DNA of 64,000 nucleotides from Rhodopseudomonas sp. GTDB taxonomy: Bacteria > Pseudomonadota > Alphaproteobacteria > Rhizobiales > Xanthobacteraceae. The stretch is taken from positions 641,554 through 705,553 of the forward strand of contig NZ_JACABA010000001.1 of the NCBI RefSeq assembly GCF_013377015.1. The letters are read 5' to 3'. Every line of letters starts with the position of its first letter. Position 1 is the first letter of the stretch. The translations under genes and the position numbers were made by a program. Of this stretch, positions 1 to 8,004 are shown piece after piece. The notes beneath the pieces are model-generated. The model was not told the DNA's origin, ran no database searches, and worked only from the letters and a program-made list of their open reading frames with translations.

Positions 1-402
1 CGAGCCGACCCGGACCACGCCGCCGGTGAATGGGGTCTCGATCCGCAGATCGTCGGTGCCCCAGATGATGCCGACCAGCGAGCGGATCACCAGGCCGAGC
101 CCGATCGTCGCCATCACGATGGAAAATTGCGGATAGCCGAGGATCGGCCGCACCACCAGTCGCTCCATCACGGCGCCGAGGATCGCCATGCTGATCACGC
201 ACAGCAGAAAGGCGAACCAGTAGTTCAGCCCGAGCGTGGCGATGAAGGTGAAGGACAGGAAGGCGCCGAGCATCATGATCTCGCCCTGGGCGAAATTCAC
301 GACTTCGGTGGCCTTGTAGATCAGCACGAAACCGAGCGCGATCAGGCCATAGACGCAACCCAAGGCGATCCCGCCGATCACCTGCTGGACAAAATCGAGC
401 AT
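1..402 (-). CDS. livH: Branched-chain amino acid ABC transporter permease (LivH family), partial
   Basis: N-terminal 134 residues of a LivH-type inner-membrane permease; the rest lies beyond the window edge. The start reads MLDFVQQVIGGIALGCVYGL, followed by hydrophobic helices and the family motif VNFAQGEIMMLGAF at about residues 38-51. It is co-directional with paaK, 218 bp downstream of it. In this bacterial group liv-type transporters beside paaK and ior genes often import aromatic acids or amino acids rather than only Leu/Ile/Val; that substrate assignment is inference. Family assignment is firm, substrate is not. Confidence 0.9.
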   Translation of the reverse strand, partial: MLDFVQQVIGGIALGCVYGLIALGFVLIYKATEVVNFAQGEIMMLGAFLSFTFIATLGLNYWFAFLLCVISMAILGAVMERLVVRPILGYPQFSIVMATIGLGLVIRSLVGIIWGTDDLRIETPFTGGVVRVGS

Positions 403-620
403 TTCTTCCCCACGTGGCCGTTTCGGACCACTTTTTGCGGCGACGCTTATGCGTCGTCCGCCAACGAATGAGTAAATCCCGCGCCGTGCGAACAGTCGCG
501 GGAGTTACTCAATCGTTTAATTAATGGAAACGCACGACGGTCGTGTCAAGCGGCGATTGGGCAACAGCTCACCTTCCGCGTTCCGGACTAAGCGGGCGCG
601 GCGGCAGAACTGCAACACAC
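403..620. other. Intergenic region between paaK and livH
   Basis: No credible gene. It holds a long inverted repeat (470-510) and a smaller perfect 6-bp hairpin, CGACGC-TTAT-GCGTCG, at about 440-455. Both lie in the transcript leader of livH if paaK and livH are co-transcribed on the minus strand. Confidence 0.6.
470..510. promoter_or_regulatory. Long inverted repeat (14-bp arms, one mismatch) upstream of livH
   Basis: Left arm GAGTAAATCCCGCG (470-483) pairs with right arm CGCGGGAGTTACTC (497-510), leaving a 13-nt loop. There is no T-run on either side, so a simple intrinsic terminator is unlikely. It may be an RNA hairpin acting between paaK and livH (processing or attenuation) or an operator. 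Confidence 0.5.
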
Positions 621-1958
621 TCAGCCGGCGTTGCGCTGGTCCTTGACCCGCACCGCCTTGCCCTGCGAGCGCGGAACCTCGCCCGGCGACTTGACCACCA
701 CCTTGCAGGTGACGCCGATCAGCGACTTGATGTGGTGGGTGACCTCGGCCGCCTTGCGGGCGCGGCCGGTGTCGTCGAGCGGCGTGCCGGGCGCCATTTC
801 GACCTCGACGGTCATGGCGTCGAGCGCCTTGTCCTTTGTCAGCACCAGCTGGTAGTGCGGCGCGATGCCGGGGAAACCGACCAGCACGGCCTCGACCTGC
901 GACGGATAGACGTTGACGCCGCGGATGATCAGCATGTCGTCGTCGCGGCCGGTGACGCGCATGATGCGGACATGGCTGCGGCCGCAGGCGCAGGGCTCGC
1001 TGCTCAGGCTGGTGATGTCGCGGGTGCGGTAGCGGATCATCGGCAACGCTTCCTTGGTCAGCGTGGTGATGAGCAGTTCGCCGATGGACCCGAGCGGCAA
1101 CGGCTGCAGCGTTTCCGGATCGATGGTCTCGAACAGGAAATGATCCTCCCAGCCGTGCAGCCCGTTCTGCGCGACGTGGCATTCGCAGGCCACCCCCGGC
1201 CCCATGATTTCCGACAGGCCGTAGATGTCGATCGCCTTGATGCCGAGCCGCGCCTCGAGATCGTGGCGCATCGCGTCGCTCCACGGCTCGGCGCCGAACA
1301 GGCCGAGCCGGACCGGCGCCTGACGCAGGTCGACGCCCATCTGTTCGGCGACCTCGGCGATGTTGAGCGCATAGGACGGCGTGGAGCACAGCATGTGGGC
1401 GCCGAAATCCGACATCAAGCTGACCTGTCGCTCAGTGCCGCCACCGGACATCGGCACCACGGTGCAGCCGAGCCGTTCGGCGCCGTAATGCGCGCCGAGC
1501 CCGCCGGTGAACAGGCCGTAGCCATAGGCGTTGTGCACAATATCGCCGGGCTGCGCGCCGGCGCTGACCATCGAACGCGCCATCAGGTCGGACCAATTGT
1601 CGAGGTCGTTCCTGGTGTATCCGACCACGGTCGGCTTGCCGGTGGTGCCGGACGAAGCGTGGATACGCGGCAATTGATTGCGCGGCACCGCGAACATCCC
1701 GAACGGGTAGTTGTCGCGCAGATCGTTCTTCTGGGTGAACGGGAAGCGCACCAGATCGGGCAGCGCCTTCAGGTCACCCGGCTTGACGCCGGCGGCGTCG
1801 AATTTCGCGCGGTAGTGCGGAACGTCGCGATAGGCCCGCTCGACGATCTTCTTCAGCCGGTCGAGCTGCAATGCTGCGAGCTGCGCGCGCGGCATGGTCT
1901 CGATGGTGCGGTCGAACATCTCAACGGATGTTTCGCGTATCGCAGTCTGCGCTTTCAT
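621..1958 (-). CDS. paaK: Phenylacetate-CoA ligase
   Basis: 445-residue member of the ANL adenylating family. It activates phenylacetate, or a close arylacetate, with ATP and CoA to give the arylacetyl-CoA. The AMP-binding P-loop SSGTTGKPTVVGYT is at about residues 102-115. Further motifs visible are DIYGLSEIMGPGVACEC in the middle and YRTRDI with the C-terminal hinge. Length is normal for PaaK (about 430-450). The start is the ATG giving MKAQTAIRETSVEMF, 14 bp after the upstream oxidoreductase gene ends; longer readings run into that gene. Last biochemical gene of the ior/kor-like operon, which points to anaerobic arylacetate metabolism rather than the aerobic paa epoxide route, because no paaABCDE genes are nearby. 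Confidence 0.93.
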   Translation of the reverse strand: MKAQTAIRETSVEMFDRTIETMPRAQLAALQLDRLKKIVERAYRDVPHYRAKFDAAGVKPGDLKALPDLVRFPFTQKNDLRDNYPFGMFAVPRNQLPRIHASSGTTGKPTVVGYTRNDLDNWSDLMARSMVSAGAQPGDIVHNAYGYGLFTGGLGAHYGAERLGCTVVPMSGGGTERQVSLMSDFGAHMLCSTPSYALNIAEVAEQMGVDLRQAPVRLGLFGAEPWSDAMRHDLEARLGIKAIDIYGLSEIMGPGVACECHVAQNGLHGWEDHFLFETIDPETLQPLPLGSIGELLITTLTKEALPMIRYRTRDITSLSSEPCACGRSHVRIMRVTGRDDDMLIIRGVNVYPSQVEAVLVGFPGIAPHYQLVLTKDKALDAMTVEVEMAPGTPLDDTGRARKAAEVTHHIKSLIGVTCKVVVKSPGEVPRSQGKAVRVKDQRNAG

Positions 1959-1972
1959 GGTGCTGGTCCTTG

Positions 1973-2527
1973 TCAGGACGCCGCTGCCGGAACCGGCGTG
2001 GCGAGCGCATAGCCCGCCGCGAGCGCGTCCATGTTGAGATCGAGGAAGCCGCGCGGCGCGTCCGCGCGCACCACCTGCTCGATCGATTTGCGTTTGCAGA
2101 TGCCGGTCATTTCGACCAGCACGCCGAGCGCGACGATATTGGTGACGCGCTCGCTGCCGAGCTCCAGCGCGGTGCGGCTGAGCGGCAGATGATGCAGTCG
2201 GACATCGCCGGCCGGCAGTTCCGGGCACAGCCGGGTATCGGCGATCACCAGCGCGCCGGGCTTCAGCCGCGGCCATGACGGCTTGATCGCCATCTTGTCG
2301 AGCAGCACCAGATGGTCGAACGCAATCGGCAATGGGTAATCGACCTCGCCGCCGGCGATCACCAGGTCGGCGTTGCAGAAGCCGCCGCGTGAGGTCGGCT
2401 CGTAGGTCTGCGATTGCGCGACGTGCTTGCCCTCTGCTGCCAGCGCATCCGCCAGCATCTTGGCGCTGAGCAGCAGGCCCTGCCCGCCGGTGCCGCCGAA
2501 GCGCAATTCAATCCGCGATTTCGGCAT
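1973..2527 (-). CDS. 2-oxoacid:acceptor oxidoreductase, gamma subunit (KorC-like)
   Basis: 184-residue gamma-type subunit of a thiamine-dependent 2-oxoacid:ferredoxin oxidoreductase. The glycine-rich motif FGGTGGQGLLLSAKML sits at residues 10-25 and YEPTSRGGFCNADLV follows at about 42-56, both standard for this domain. Its ATG overlaps the stop of the beta-subunit gene by one base (TGATG), so the two are translationally coupled. It closes an alpha-beta-gamma set (3363-4523, 2527-3363, this gene) separate from the IorA/IorB-type pair upstream. The substrate could be 2-oxoglutarate, an aryl-pyruvate or phenylglyoxylate; operon context favours an aromatic 2-oxoacid. Confidence 0.88.
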   Translation of the reverse strand: MPKSRIELRFGGTGGQGLLLSAKMLADALAAEGKHVAQSQTYEPTSRGGFCNADLVIAGGEVDYPLPIAFDHLVLLDKMAIKPSWPRLKPGALVIADTRLCPELPAGDVRLHHLPLSRTALELGSERVTNIVALGVLVEMTGICKRKSIEQVVRADAPRGFLDLNMDALAAGYALATPVPAAAS

Positions 2528-3363
2528 CAGTGCGCTCCCTTCGATGCCAGCGCCGCGGCGCGCCGCAGCGAGGCGCCATATTCGGGGCGGTCATTGCGGG
2601 TCAGGATGCCGGTCGGCAGATCGGTGGAGCGGAACGGCGTATCGACGCTGTCGCGATAGACGCTCGGGCGCATCTCGCTTTTCTGCCGCATCACCATTTC
2701 TGCGGACGAGCCCATGTCGTTCTTGCGGCCATAGACCTCGGTGCAGTCCGACAGCACCTCGACGAAGGCAAAGCCGGGATGCTGCAACCCGGCTTTGATC
2801 AGTTCTTTCAGCTTCGGCACATGCCGCGTCACTTCACGGCCGACGAAGCCGGCGCCGGCGGCGGTCGCCAGCGCGCAGGCGTCGAAATTCGGCTCGGTAT
2901 TGCCGAGCGGCGTGGTCGTCGTCAGCCGCGTCTCCGAGGTGGTCGGCGAGACCTGGCCGCCGGTCATGCCGTAGATCTCGTTGTTGAGCATCAGGCAGGT
3001 TAGCTTCAAGTTGCGGCGGCAGGCGTGGATCAGATGATTGCCACCGATCGCCAGGCAATCGCCGTCGCCCGAGATCACCACGACGTGGAGATCGGGCCGC
3101 GCCAGCGCCAGCCCGGTGGCGTAGGCCAGCGGCCTTCCGTGGGTGGTGTGGAAGGTGTTGGCGTCGATATAGGCCGACAGCCGGCCGGCGCAGCCAATGC
3201 CGGAGACCACCGCGAGCTTGTCCTTGTCGATGTCGAGTTCGTGCAGCGCCCACAGCAACGCGCGTAGCGCCATGCCGTGGCCGCAGCCGGGACACAGGAA
3301 ATGCGGCATCATCTCCATGCGGAGATAGTTGCGGATGTCGAAATTGGGGGCGTCGGTGAACAT
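2527..3363 (-). CDS. 2-oxoacid:acceptor oxidoreductase, thiamine-diphosphate (beta) subunit (KorB-like)
   Basis: 278-residue beta subunit that binds thiamine diphosphate and a [4Fe-4S] cluster. CPGCGHG at residues 24-30 supplies cluster cysteines. The ThDP motif begins GDGDCLAIGG at 99 and ends with LNNEIYGMTGGQ (NN at 127-128). The ATG giving MFTDAPNFDI overlaps the alpha-subunit stop by one base. It decarboxylates the 2-oxoacid and passes electrons to ferredoxin; such enzymes are usually inactivated by oxygen, in line with the FNR-type box at the head of the operon. Length matches KorB/PorB (about 280). Confidence 0.9.
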   Translation of the reverse strand: MFTDAPNFDIRNYLRMEMMPHFLCPGCGHGMALRALLWALHELDIDKDKLAVVSGIGCAGRLSAYIDANTFHTTHGRPLAYATGLALARPDLHVVVISGDGDCLAIGGNHLIHACRRNLKLTCLMLNNEIYGMTGGQVSPTTSETRLTTTTPLGNTEPNFDACALATAAGAGFVGREVTRHVPKLKELIKAGLQHPGFAFVEVLSDCTEVYGRKNDMGSSAEMVMRQKSEMRPSVYRDSVDTPFRSTDLPTGILTRNDRPEYGASLRRAAALASKGAH

Positions 3364-4523
3364 CAGGCCTCCGAGGCAAGCTGGCTGGCGCGCGCGGCGA
3401 TTTGCGCCGGCCCGATCGGTTCGCCGTTGATCAGGTTGATGCCCTCGACCCGGTCGCGGCCGAGCAGGCGCTCGACCTCGTGCCGCAGCTGGCCGAGATT
3501 GAGCTCGGGCACCAGCACCGCGCGCGCGGTCTTGACCGCTTCGCGCAACGCGGCTTCCGGAAACGGCCACAACGTAATGGGGCGGAACAGGCCGACGCGC
3601 TTGCCCTCGGCGCGGCACAGTTCGACCGCGCGCTTGGCGGCGCGGGCGCTGATGCCGATCGCGACGATCACCACGTCGGCGTCGTCGCAGCGCACGGTCT
3701 CCCAGGAATCGATCAGCTCGCGATGATGATCGAGCTTGGTGAACAGCCGCGACAGGTTGCGATCGACCGCTTCCGGATTCTGGGTCGGAAAACCGTCCTC
3801 GCCATGGGTCAGCCCGGTGGTGTGGGTACGATAGCCGTCGCCCGGACGCGCCATCGCCGGAATGCCGTCGGCGCCCACCGCAAACGGCTTGTAGGTTTCG
3901 CGTGGACCGCTGGCGCGCTTGCGTTCGGCGTGTGCCGCCGGCGCAGCGCCGAGCGCCACGGTCTCGGACGATTGCGCGATCACCTGATCGTACAGCAGCA
4001 CCACCGGCGACCGGCAAATCTCGGCGAGATCGAAGGCGCGAATGGTCTCGTCATAGATCTCGCGGGCGGAGGCCGGCGCCAGTACGATGATCGGATAGTC
4101 GCCGTGACTACCGTAGCGGCTCTGCATGATGTCGGCCTGCGATGGCCGGGTCGGCATCCCGGTCGATGGCCCGCCGCGCATCACATTGACGATGACGCAG
4201 GGAATTTCCGCGCCGGCGGCGTAGCCGATATTCTCCTGCTTCAGCGAAAAGCCCGGCCCCGAGGTGGCGGTCAGCGCCTTGACGCCGCCCATCGACGCCC
4301 CGATCACCGCGGCCATCGCGGCGATCTCGTCTTCCATTTGCACGAACACGCCGTTGTTGCGCGGCAGCAAGGTTGCGAGGCGCTCGGCGATTTCCGACGA
4401 TGGCGTGATCGGATAGCCGGCGAAGAACTTGCAGCCGGCGGCGATCGCGCCGGCGGCGCAGGCGGCGTTGCCCGACAGCAGCTTGGCGGCGGGCTTGGCG
4501 CGCCTGGTGTCGACGACATTCAT
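3363..4523 (-). CDS. 2-oxoacid:acceptor oxidoreductase, alpha subunit (KorA-like)
   Basis: 386-residue alpha subunit. The family motif AGYPITPSSEIAE is at about 35-47, and the substrate-contacting TATSGPGFSLKQE and MRGGPSTGMPT stretches follow. The start MNVVDTRRAKPAAK was chosen because it overlaps the stop of the upstream gamma/ferredoxin fusion by 4 bases; longer readings run back through that gene. No gamma domain is fused here, so the enzyme needs the separate KorC-like subunit, and its ferredoxin module may be the one fused to the upstream gene. A phenylglyoxylate- or 2-oxoglutarate-type enzyme are the two main readings. Confidence 0.9.
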   Translation of the reverse strand: MNVVDTRRAKPAAKLLSGNAACAAGAIAAGCKFFAGYPITPSSEIAERLATLLPRNNGVFVQMEDEIAAMAAVIGASMGGVKALTATSGPGFSLKQENIGYAAGAEIPCVIVNVMRGGPSTGMPTRPSQADIMQSRYGSHGDYPIIVLAPASAREIYDETIRAFDLAEICRSPVVLLYDQVIAQSSETVALGAAPAAHAERKRASGPRETYKPFAVGADGIPAMARPGDGYRTHTTGLTHGEDGFPTQNPEAVDRNLSRLFTKLDHHRELIDSWETVRCDDADVVIVAIGISARAAKRAVELCRAEGKRVGLFRPITLWPFPEAALREAVKTARAVLVPELNLGQLRHEVERLLGRDRVEGINLINGEPIGPAQIAARASQLASEA

Positions 4524-5461
4524 GGCGTGATCCCCTCCGGCACAGCTTCCGCGTCGAGGTGGACCCGGATCGCGAAATCGGGGCACAGCCATTCGCACAG
4601 CCGGCAGCCGGTGCATTTCTCCGGCGCGAACAGCTCGACGACGCGCTCGGCGTTGAGCCGCAGGCAGCGTTCCGGACACAGCTTCACGCAGATGTCGCAG
4701 CTCTTGCACCACTCCGCGGTGATCTCGAGTCTCGGCGCGTAGGGCGTATGCACCGGCGCCGGCCGCACCGGGGCTTCCGCGGCGGGCGCGGCGGTGCGCG
4801 CCTCCGCGATCCAGCTGCGACCGAGCCCGAACGCCGCCATGTTCACCGCGACGGACTTCTTCGGCACGAACTGGGTGATGACCCGTTCCCACTCCGGCAG
4901 CGGGAATTCCAGCGCGGTCGACAGCGCACCGAGCAGCACCACATTGGCGGCGCGCTCATTGCCGAGTTCCTCGGCCATCCGGGTGGCGTCGATCGCGTAG
5001 CCCTCCGCCACATAGGCGGCGACCTGCTCGGCGGTCTCGCCCGAATAGCGCAGCGTCGCGCCGGGGCGGCGATTCAGGCAGGCGAATGGCGGCACGATCC
5101 GCTTGGTGTCGCAGATGAACACGCCGGTCTCGCGCTTGAGGTACGGCAGCCAGCGCAGCCCCTCGGCCCATTCCAGCGCGATCAGCACGTCGGCCTCGCC
5201 CTTGGCGATGGTCGGCGACCACACCCGCGCGCCATAGCGGACGTGGCTGAACACGGTGCCTCCGCGCTTGGCCATGCCGTGCACTTCGCTCTGCTTGACC
5301 TCGAAGCCGTGGGCCTGCGCCAGCGTCGCCAGCACCTTGGAGACCATGATCACGCCCTGGCCGCCGACGCCGACGATCAACACGTTGAACGGTTCGGCGA
5401 GCGCGGCATTGAAGGCGACCGGTTCGCTACCGGAAAGATCGGCGATGCTGGACTCGTTCAT
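4520..5461 (-). CDS. Indolepyruvate oxidoreductase gamma domain fused to a 2x[4Fe-4S] ferredoxin
   Basis: 313 residues in two parts. Residues about 24-220 are an IorB/gamma-type domain starting FNVLIVGVGGQGVIMVSKV, with SEVHGMAKRGGTVFSHVRYG. After an Ala/Pro-rich linker, residues about 245-300 carry two cluster motifs: CKSCDICVKLCPERC (from Cys252) and CTGCRLCEWLCPDF (from Cys283). IorB normally ends after the gamma domain, so the ferredoxin tail is an addition. It could serve the IorA partner (5458-7278), the KorAB-like enzyme downstream, or both. The ATG overlaps the iorA stop by 4 bases. Confidence 0.87.
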   Translation of the reverse strand: MNESSIADLSGSEPVAFNAALAEPFNVLIVGVGGQGVIMVSKVLATLAQAHGFEVKQSEVHGMAKRGGTVFSHVRYGARVWSPTIAKGEADVLIALEWAEGLRWLPYLKRETGVFICDTKRIVPPFACLNRRPGATLRYSGETAEQVAAYVAEGYAIDATRMAEELGNERAANVVLLGALSTALEFPLPEWERVITQFVPKKSVAVNMAAFGLGRSWIAEARTAAPAAEAPVRPAPVHTPYAPRLEITAEWCKSCDICVKLCPERCLRLNAERVVELFAPEKCTGCRLCEWLCPDFAIRVHLDAEAVPEGITP

Positions 5462-7278
5462 GGCGTCACCGGCGCTGGAATTTTGATGCAGTCGATGGTG
5501 CAGACCTGCGCGCACAACGTGCAGCCGATGCACAGCGCCGGATCGATCTTGACGCGGTGCCGGCCCTCGAACCATTCGTCGCTCCAGGTCAGCGCCGGGC
5601 AGCCGAGATTCATGCAGGACTGGCAGGCGGTGCACTGGCTGGTGATCACCTGCAGCGCTGGCCCCTTGATCTTGACCGGATCGAGCACGCAGGGCCGGTT
5701 GGAGATCAGCACCGCGACGCCGCGGTAGTTGATCGCCTCGCGCAGCGCCTGATGGGTGGCGGCGAGATCGTAGGAATCCACCGTCTTGACCCATTGCACG
5801 CCGCAGGCGCGGATCAGTGCCTCGTAGTTGATTTGTGGCGCCGGCTCGCCGCGCAAGGTCTTGCCGGTCCCGGGATGTTCCTGGCCGCCGGTCATCGCGG
5901 TGATATGGTTGTCGAGCAGCATCACCGCGATATTGGCCTGATTATATACCGCGTCGATCAGCGCCGGAATGCCGGCATGGAGGAAGGTGGAATCGCCGAT
6001 CGTGGCGACGATCGGTTTGGTCTCGCCGGCCTTGGCCATGCCGATGGCGTTGCCGATCGACGAGCCCATCGCCACCGTGGTGTCGATGCCGCGCAGCGGA
6101 TCGAGGCAGGCCAAGGTGTAGCAGCCGATGTCGCCGGCGACGCGGGCGCCGGAGGCGCGCACCGCCATGAAGCTCGATGTGTGCGGGCAGCCGGCGCACA
6201 GCACCGGCGGCCGCGGCATCATGTCGGGAGTCCAGCTGTTGTGAGTCACCGGCGCGGGCAGAATCCCGGCCTGGACGAAACCGGCACGCAGCACTTCGGG
6301 CGAGAATTCGCCGGCGCGCGGGAAGAACTTCTTGCCCTCGACCGCGAAGCCGAGCGCAGCGATCTCCTTCTCGATCACCGGCTCCAGTTCCTCGACCACG
6401 AACACACGGTTGACAGAGGCGCAGAACTCGCGCAGCAACTGTCCCGACAGCGGCCATGACGCACCGAGCTTCAAGACGCTGGCGGTCGGCAACACCTCGC
6501 GGACGTAAGGATAGCAGGTGCCCGCGGTAACGATGCCGAAACTGGCGTCGCCACGCTCCCAGCGGGTGATCGGCGCCGCGCCCAGATAGTCCTTCAGCCG
6601 CGCCTCGCGCTCCAGTACGACATTGTGGCGGGCACGGGCGTGCGCCGGGATCATCACATTTTTCGACGGCTTGTCGAGGAAACCGCGCGACGGCACATCG
6701 ACCCGCAGGCCGACCGCGACCGGGCTGCGGGTATGCGACAGCCTGGTCGTGCTGCGGACGATCACCGGGGTGTCGAACTGTTCCGAGATCTCGAACGCCA
6801 ATTTGGTGAAATCGTACGCTTCCTGAGCGTCGCTCGGCTCCAGCACCGGCACCGTGGCGAGCATGCCGTAGATGCGGCTGTCCTGCTCGTTCTGCGATGA
6901 GTGAATGCCCGGATCGTCGCACACCACCAGCACCAGACCGCCGTTGACGCCGATATAGGCCAGCGACATGAAGGCGTCGGCGGCGACGTTGAGGCCGACA
7001 TGCTTCATCGCGCACAGCGCGCGCTGTCCGGTGAACGAAGCGCCCATCGCCACGTCGAGTGCGACCTTTTCGTTGGTCGACCATTGGGCGTGGATATCCT
7101 CGGCTGGATAAGTGGCCAGATTTTCCAGAATTTCGGTGCTCGGCGTGCCCGGATAAGCCGCCGCAACCCTGACCCCGGCTTCCCAGGCGCCCCGCGCGAT
7201 GGCTTCATTGCCGGTCAGCGGACGAAGCTCCTTCGCGTCGCTTTTCAGCGACTGTGCGGCCTGCCAAGGTGTGTGCAT
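5458..7278 (-). CDS. iorA: Indolepyruvate:ferredoxin oxidoreductase, alpha subunit
   Basis: 606 residues, the usual IorA length. The N-terminal alpha domain has AAYPGTPSTEILEN (40-53). The central ThDP domain has CAGCPHTSSF and GDSTFLHAGIPALIDAVYNQ followed by LLDNHITAMTGGQ. The C-terminus has two cluster motifs, CTACQSCMNLGC and CIGCTLCAQVC. The enzyme oxidatively decarboxylates aryl-pyruvates from Trp, Phe or Tyr transamination to aryl-acetyl-CoA, reducing ferredoxin. First gene of the operon, with an FNR/FixK-type box 80 bp upstream (7358-7371), which implies expression when oxygen is low. Confidence 0.95.
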   Translation of the reverse strand: MHTPWQAAQSLKSDAKELRPLTGNEAIARGAWEAGVRVAAAYPGTPSTEILENLATYPAEDIHAQWSTNEKVALDVAMGASFTGQRALCAMKHVGLNVAADAFMSLAYIGVNGGLVLVVCDDPGIHSSQNEQDSRIYGMLATVPVLEPSDAQEAYDFTKLAFEISEQFDTPVIVRSTTRLSHTRSPVAVGLRVDVPSRGFLDKPSKNVMIPAHARARHNVVLEREARLKDYLGAAPITRWERGDASFGIVTAGTCYPYVREVLPTASVLKLGASWPLSGQLLREFCASVNRVFVVEELEPVIEKEIAALGFAVEGKKFFPRAGEFSPEVLRAGFVQAGILPAPVTHNSWTPDMMPRPPVLCAGCPHTSSFMAVRASGARVAGDIGCYTLACLDPLRGIDTTVAMGSSIGNAIGMAKAGETKPIVATIGDSTFLHAGIPALIDAVYNQANIAVMLLDNHITAMTGGQEHPGTGKTLRGEPAPQINYEALIRACGVQWVKTVDSYDLAATHQALREAINYRGVAVLISNRPCVLDPVKIKGPALQVITSQCTACQSCMNLGCPALTWSDEWFEGRHRVKIDPALCIGCTLCAQVCTIDCIKIPAPVTP

Positions 7279-7357
7279 CTGCGTAGCTCCCCCAAGCGCA
7301 CGCCGCCGTGGCGATTAGCCTTGGTGGCAATCATTCCAAATTTACCGTCGGACGTAT

Positions 7358-7371
7358 TTGAGCTACGTCAA
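7358..7371 (-). promoter_or_regulatory. FNR/FixK-type box upstream of iorA
   Basis: TTGAGCTACGTCAA: both half-sites match the CRP/FNR-family pattern TTGA-N6-TCAA. Its centre is 86 bp before the iorA ATG. An activator at -41.5 would place the transcript start near 7323 and leave a 45-nt leader, a normal geometry. It could also serve the plus-strand gene at 7531, but that start is farther away. Confidence 0.7.
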
Positions 7372-7530
7372 CGGAACGTAATATCCCGGTCATACCGGCG
7401 GTCGGCGGTTCGTCGAAATTTTTGTGCTGGGTCAATTCTGCGGCGGCGATCGGGAACTACAGCTATCAACAAGCTGCGGCGTGCGGAACGTAGCGCCGCT
7501 TGAACTTTCGGATGATGCAATGAGGACGCA

Positions 7531-7794
7531 ATGACGCCCCCCGACAAACACGTCGAAGCGCGAATGGCCCTGATCGAGGCCGCGGTTCAGCGCCTCCAGC
7601 TGTTCATCGTGGCGATCATCGGCGTCGTCGCGATGATCTGGTGCCTCAATCTCGCGGATCGCCTCTATCCGGATCCGGATGAGGTGATCTGGTTCTTTGG
7701 CGCCCGCGCCGTCGCGGCGCTGTTGGGCATCAGCTTCGCCTATGTGGTCGCGAAACTGATCGGCTATCCGCTGCAGGTGCTCAAGCGGGCATGA
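7531..7794 (+). CDS. Small two-helix membrane protein, function unknown
   Basis: 87 residues. A soluble N-terminus MTPPDKHVEARMALIEAAV is followed by two hydrophobic helices, about residues 25-42 (LFIVAIIGVVAMIWCLNL) and 58-76. A GAGGA-like ribosome site precedes the ATG. No domain recognised. It stands alone between the divergent ior operon and the CHAD gene. Confidence 0.65.
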   Translation: MTPPDKHVEARMALIEAAVQRLQLFIVAIIGVVAMIWCLNLADRLYPDPDEVIWFFGARAVAALLGISFAYVVAKLIGYPLQVLKRA

Positions 7795-7889
7795 GGCCGA
7801 CCACGGTCGCGGCTGCCACTATTGCAGATTGATCGAATTTTCATCTCCGCGAGCCGGAAACGCCGCAATATGACGACGCGCGCCGGCTT

Positions 7890-7931
7890 GATGACAATGG
7901 TTGTCATCGCGACCATGGCAAGCTGCCATGG
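7890..7931. promoter_or_regulatory. Twin 19-bp palindromes upstream of the CHAD gene
   Basis: GATGACAATGGTTGTCATC (7890-7908) and CCATGGCAAGCTGCCATGG (7913-7931). Each has perfect 8-bp arms around a 3-bp centre, and they are only 4 bp apart. They lie 74-115 bp before the CHAD start and about 100 bp after the preceding gene. They look like adjacent operators or a double RNA hairpin; no regulator can be named from sequence alone. Confidence 0.5.
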
Positions 7932-8004
7932 CTGAACAGCATGCCGCATCCGGTTGAAATCTGATATCGTGCAAGTCACGCGGTGGGGCGCCCGACGGAA
8001 TCTG

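Noticed and set aside
543-2012. 489-codon plus-strand open frame over paaK
   Set aside because: It lies opposite a clear PaaK protein and has the low-complexity composition of a GC-rich antisense frame.
2527-4523. KorAB-like pair as the 2-oxoglutarate:ferredoxin enzyme of a reductive TCA cycle
   Set aside because: No other cycle genes are near, and the operon partners (iorA, paaK) point to aromatic 2-oxoacids; it cannot be excluded from sequence alone.
7373-7505. Several GGAAC motifs as general-stress (EcfG) promoters before the gene at 7531
   Set aside because: None has a GTT-type -10 element at the right 16-17 bp distance.
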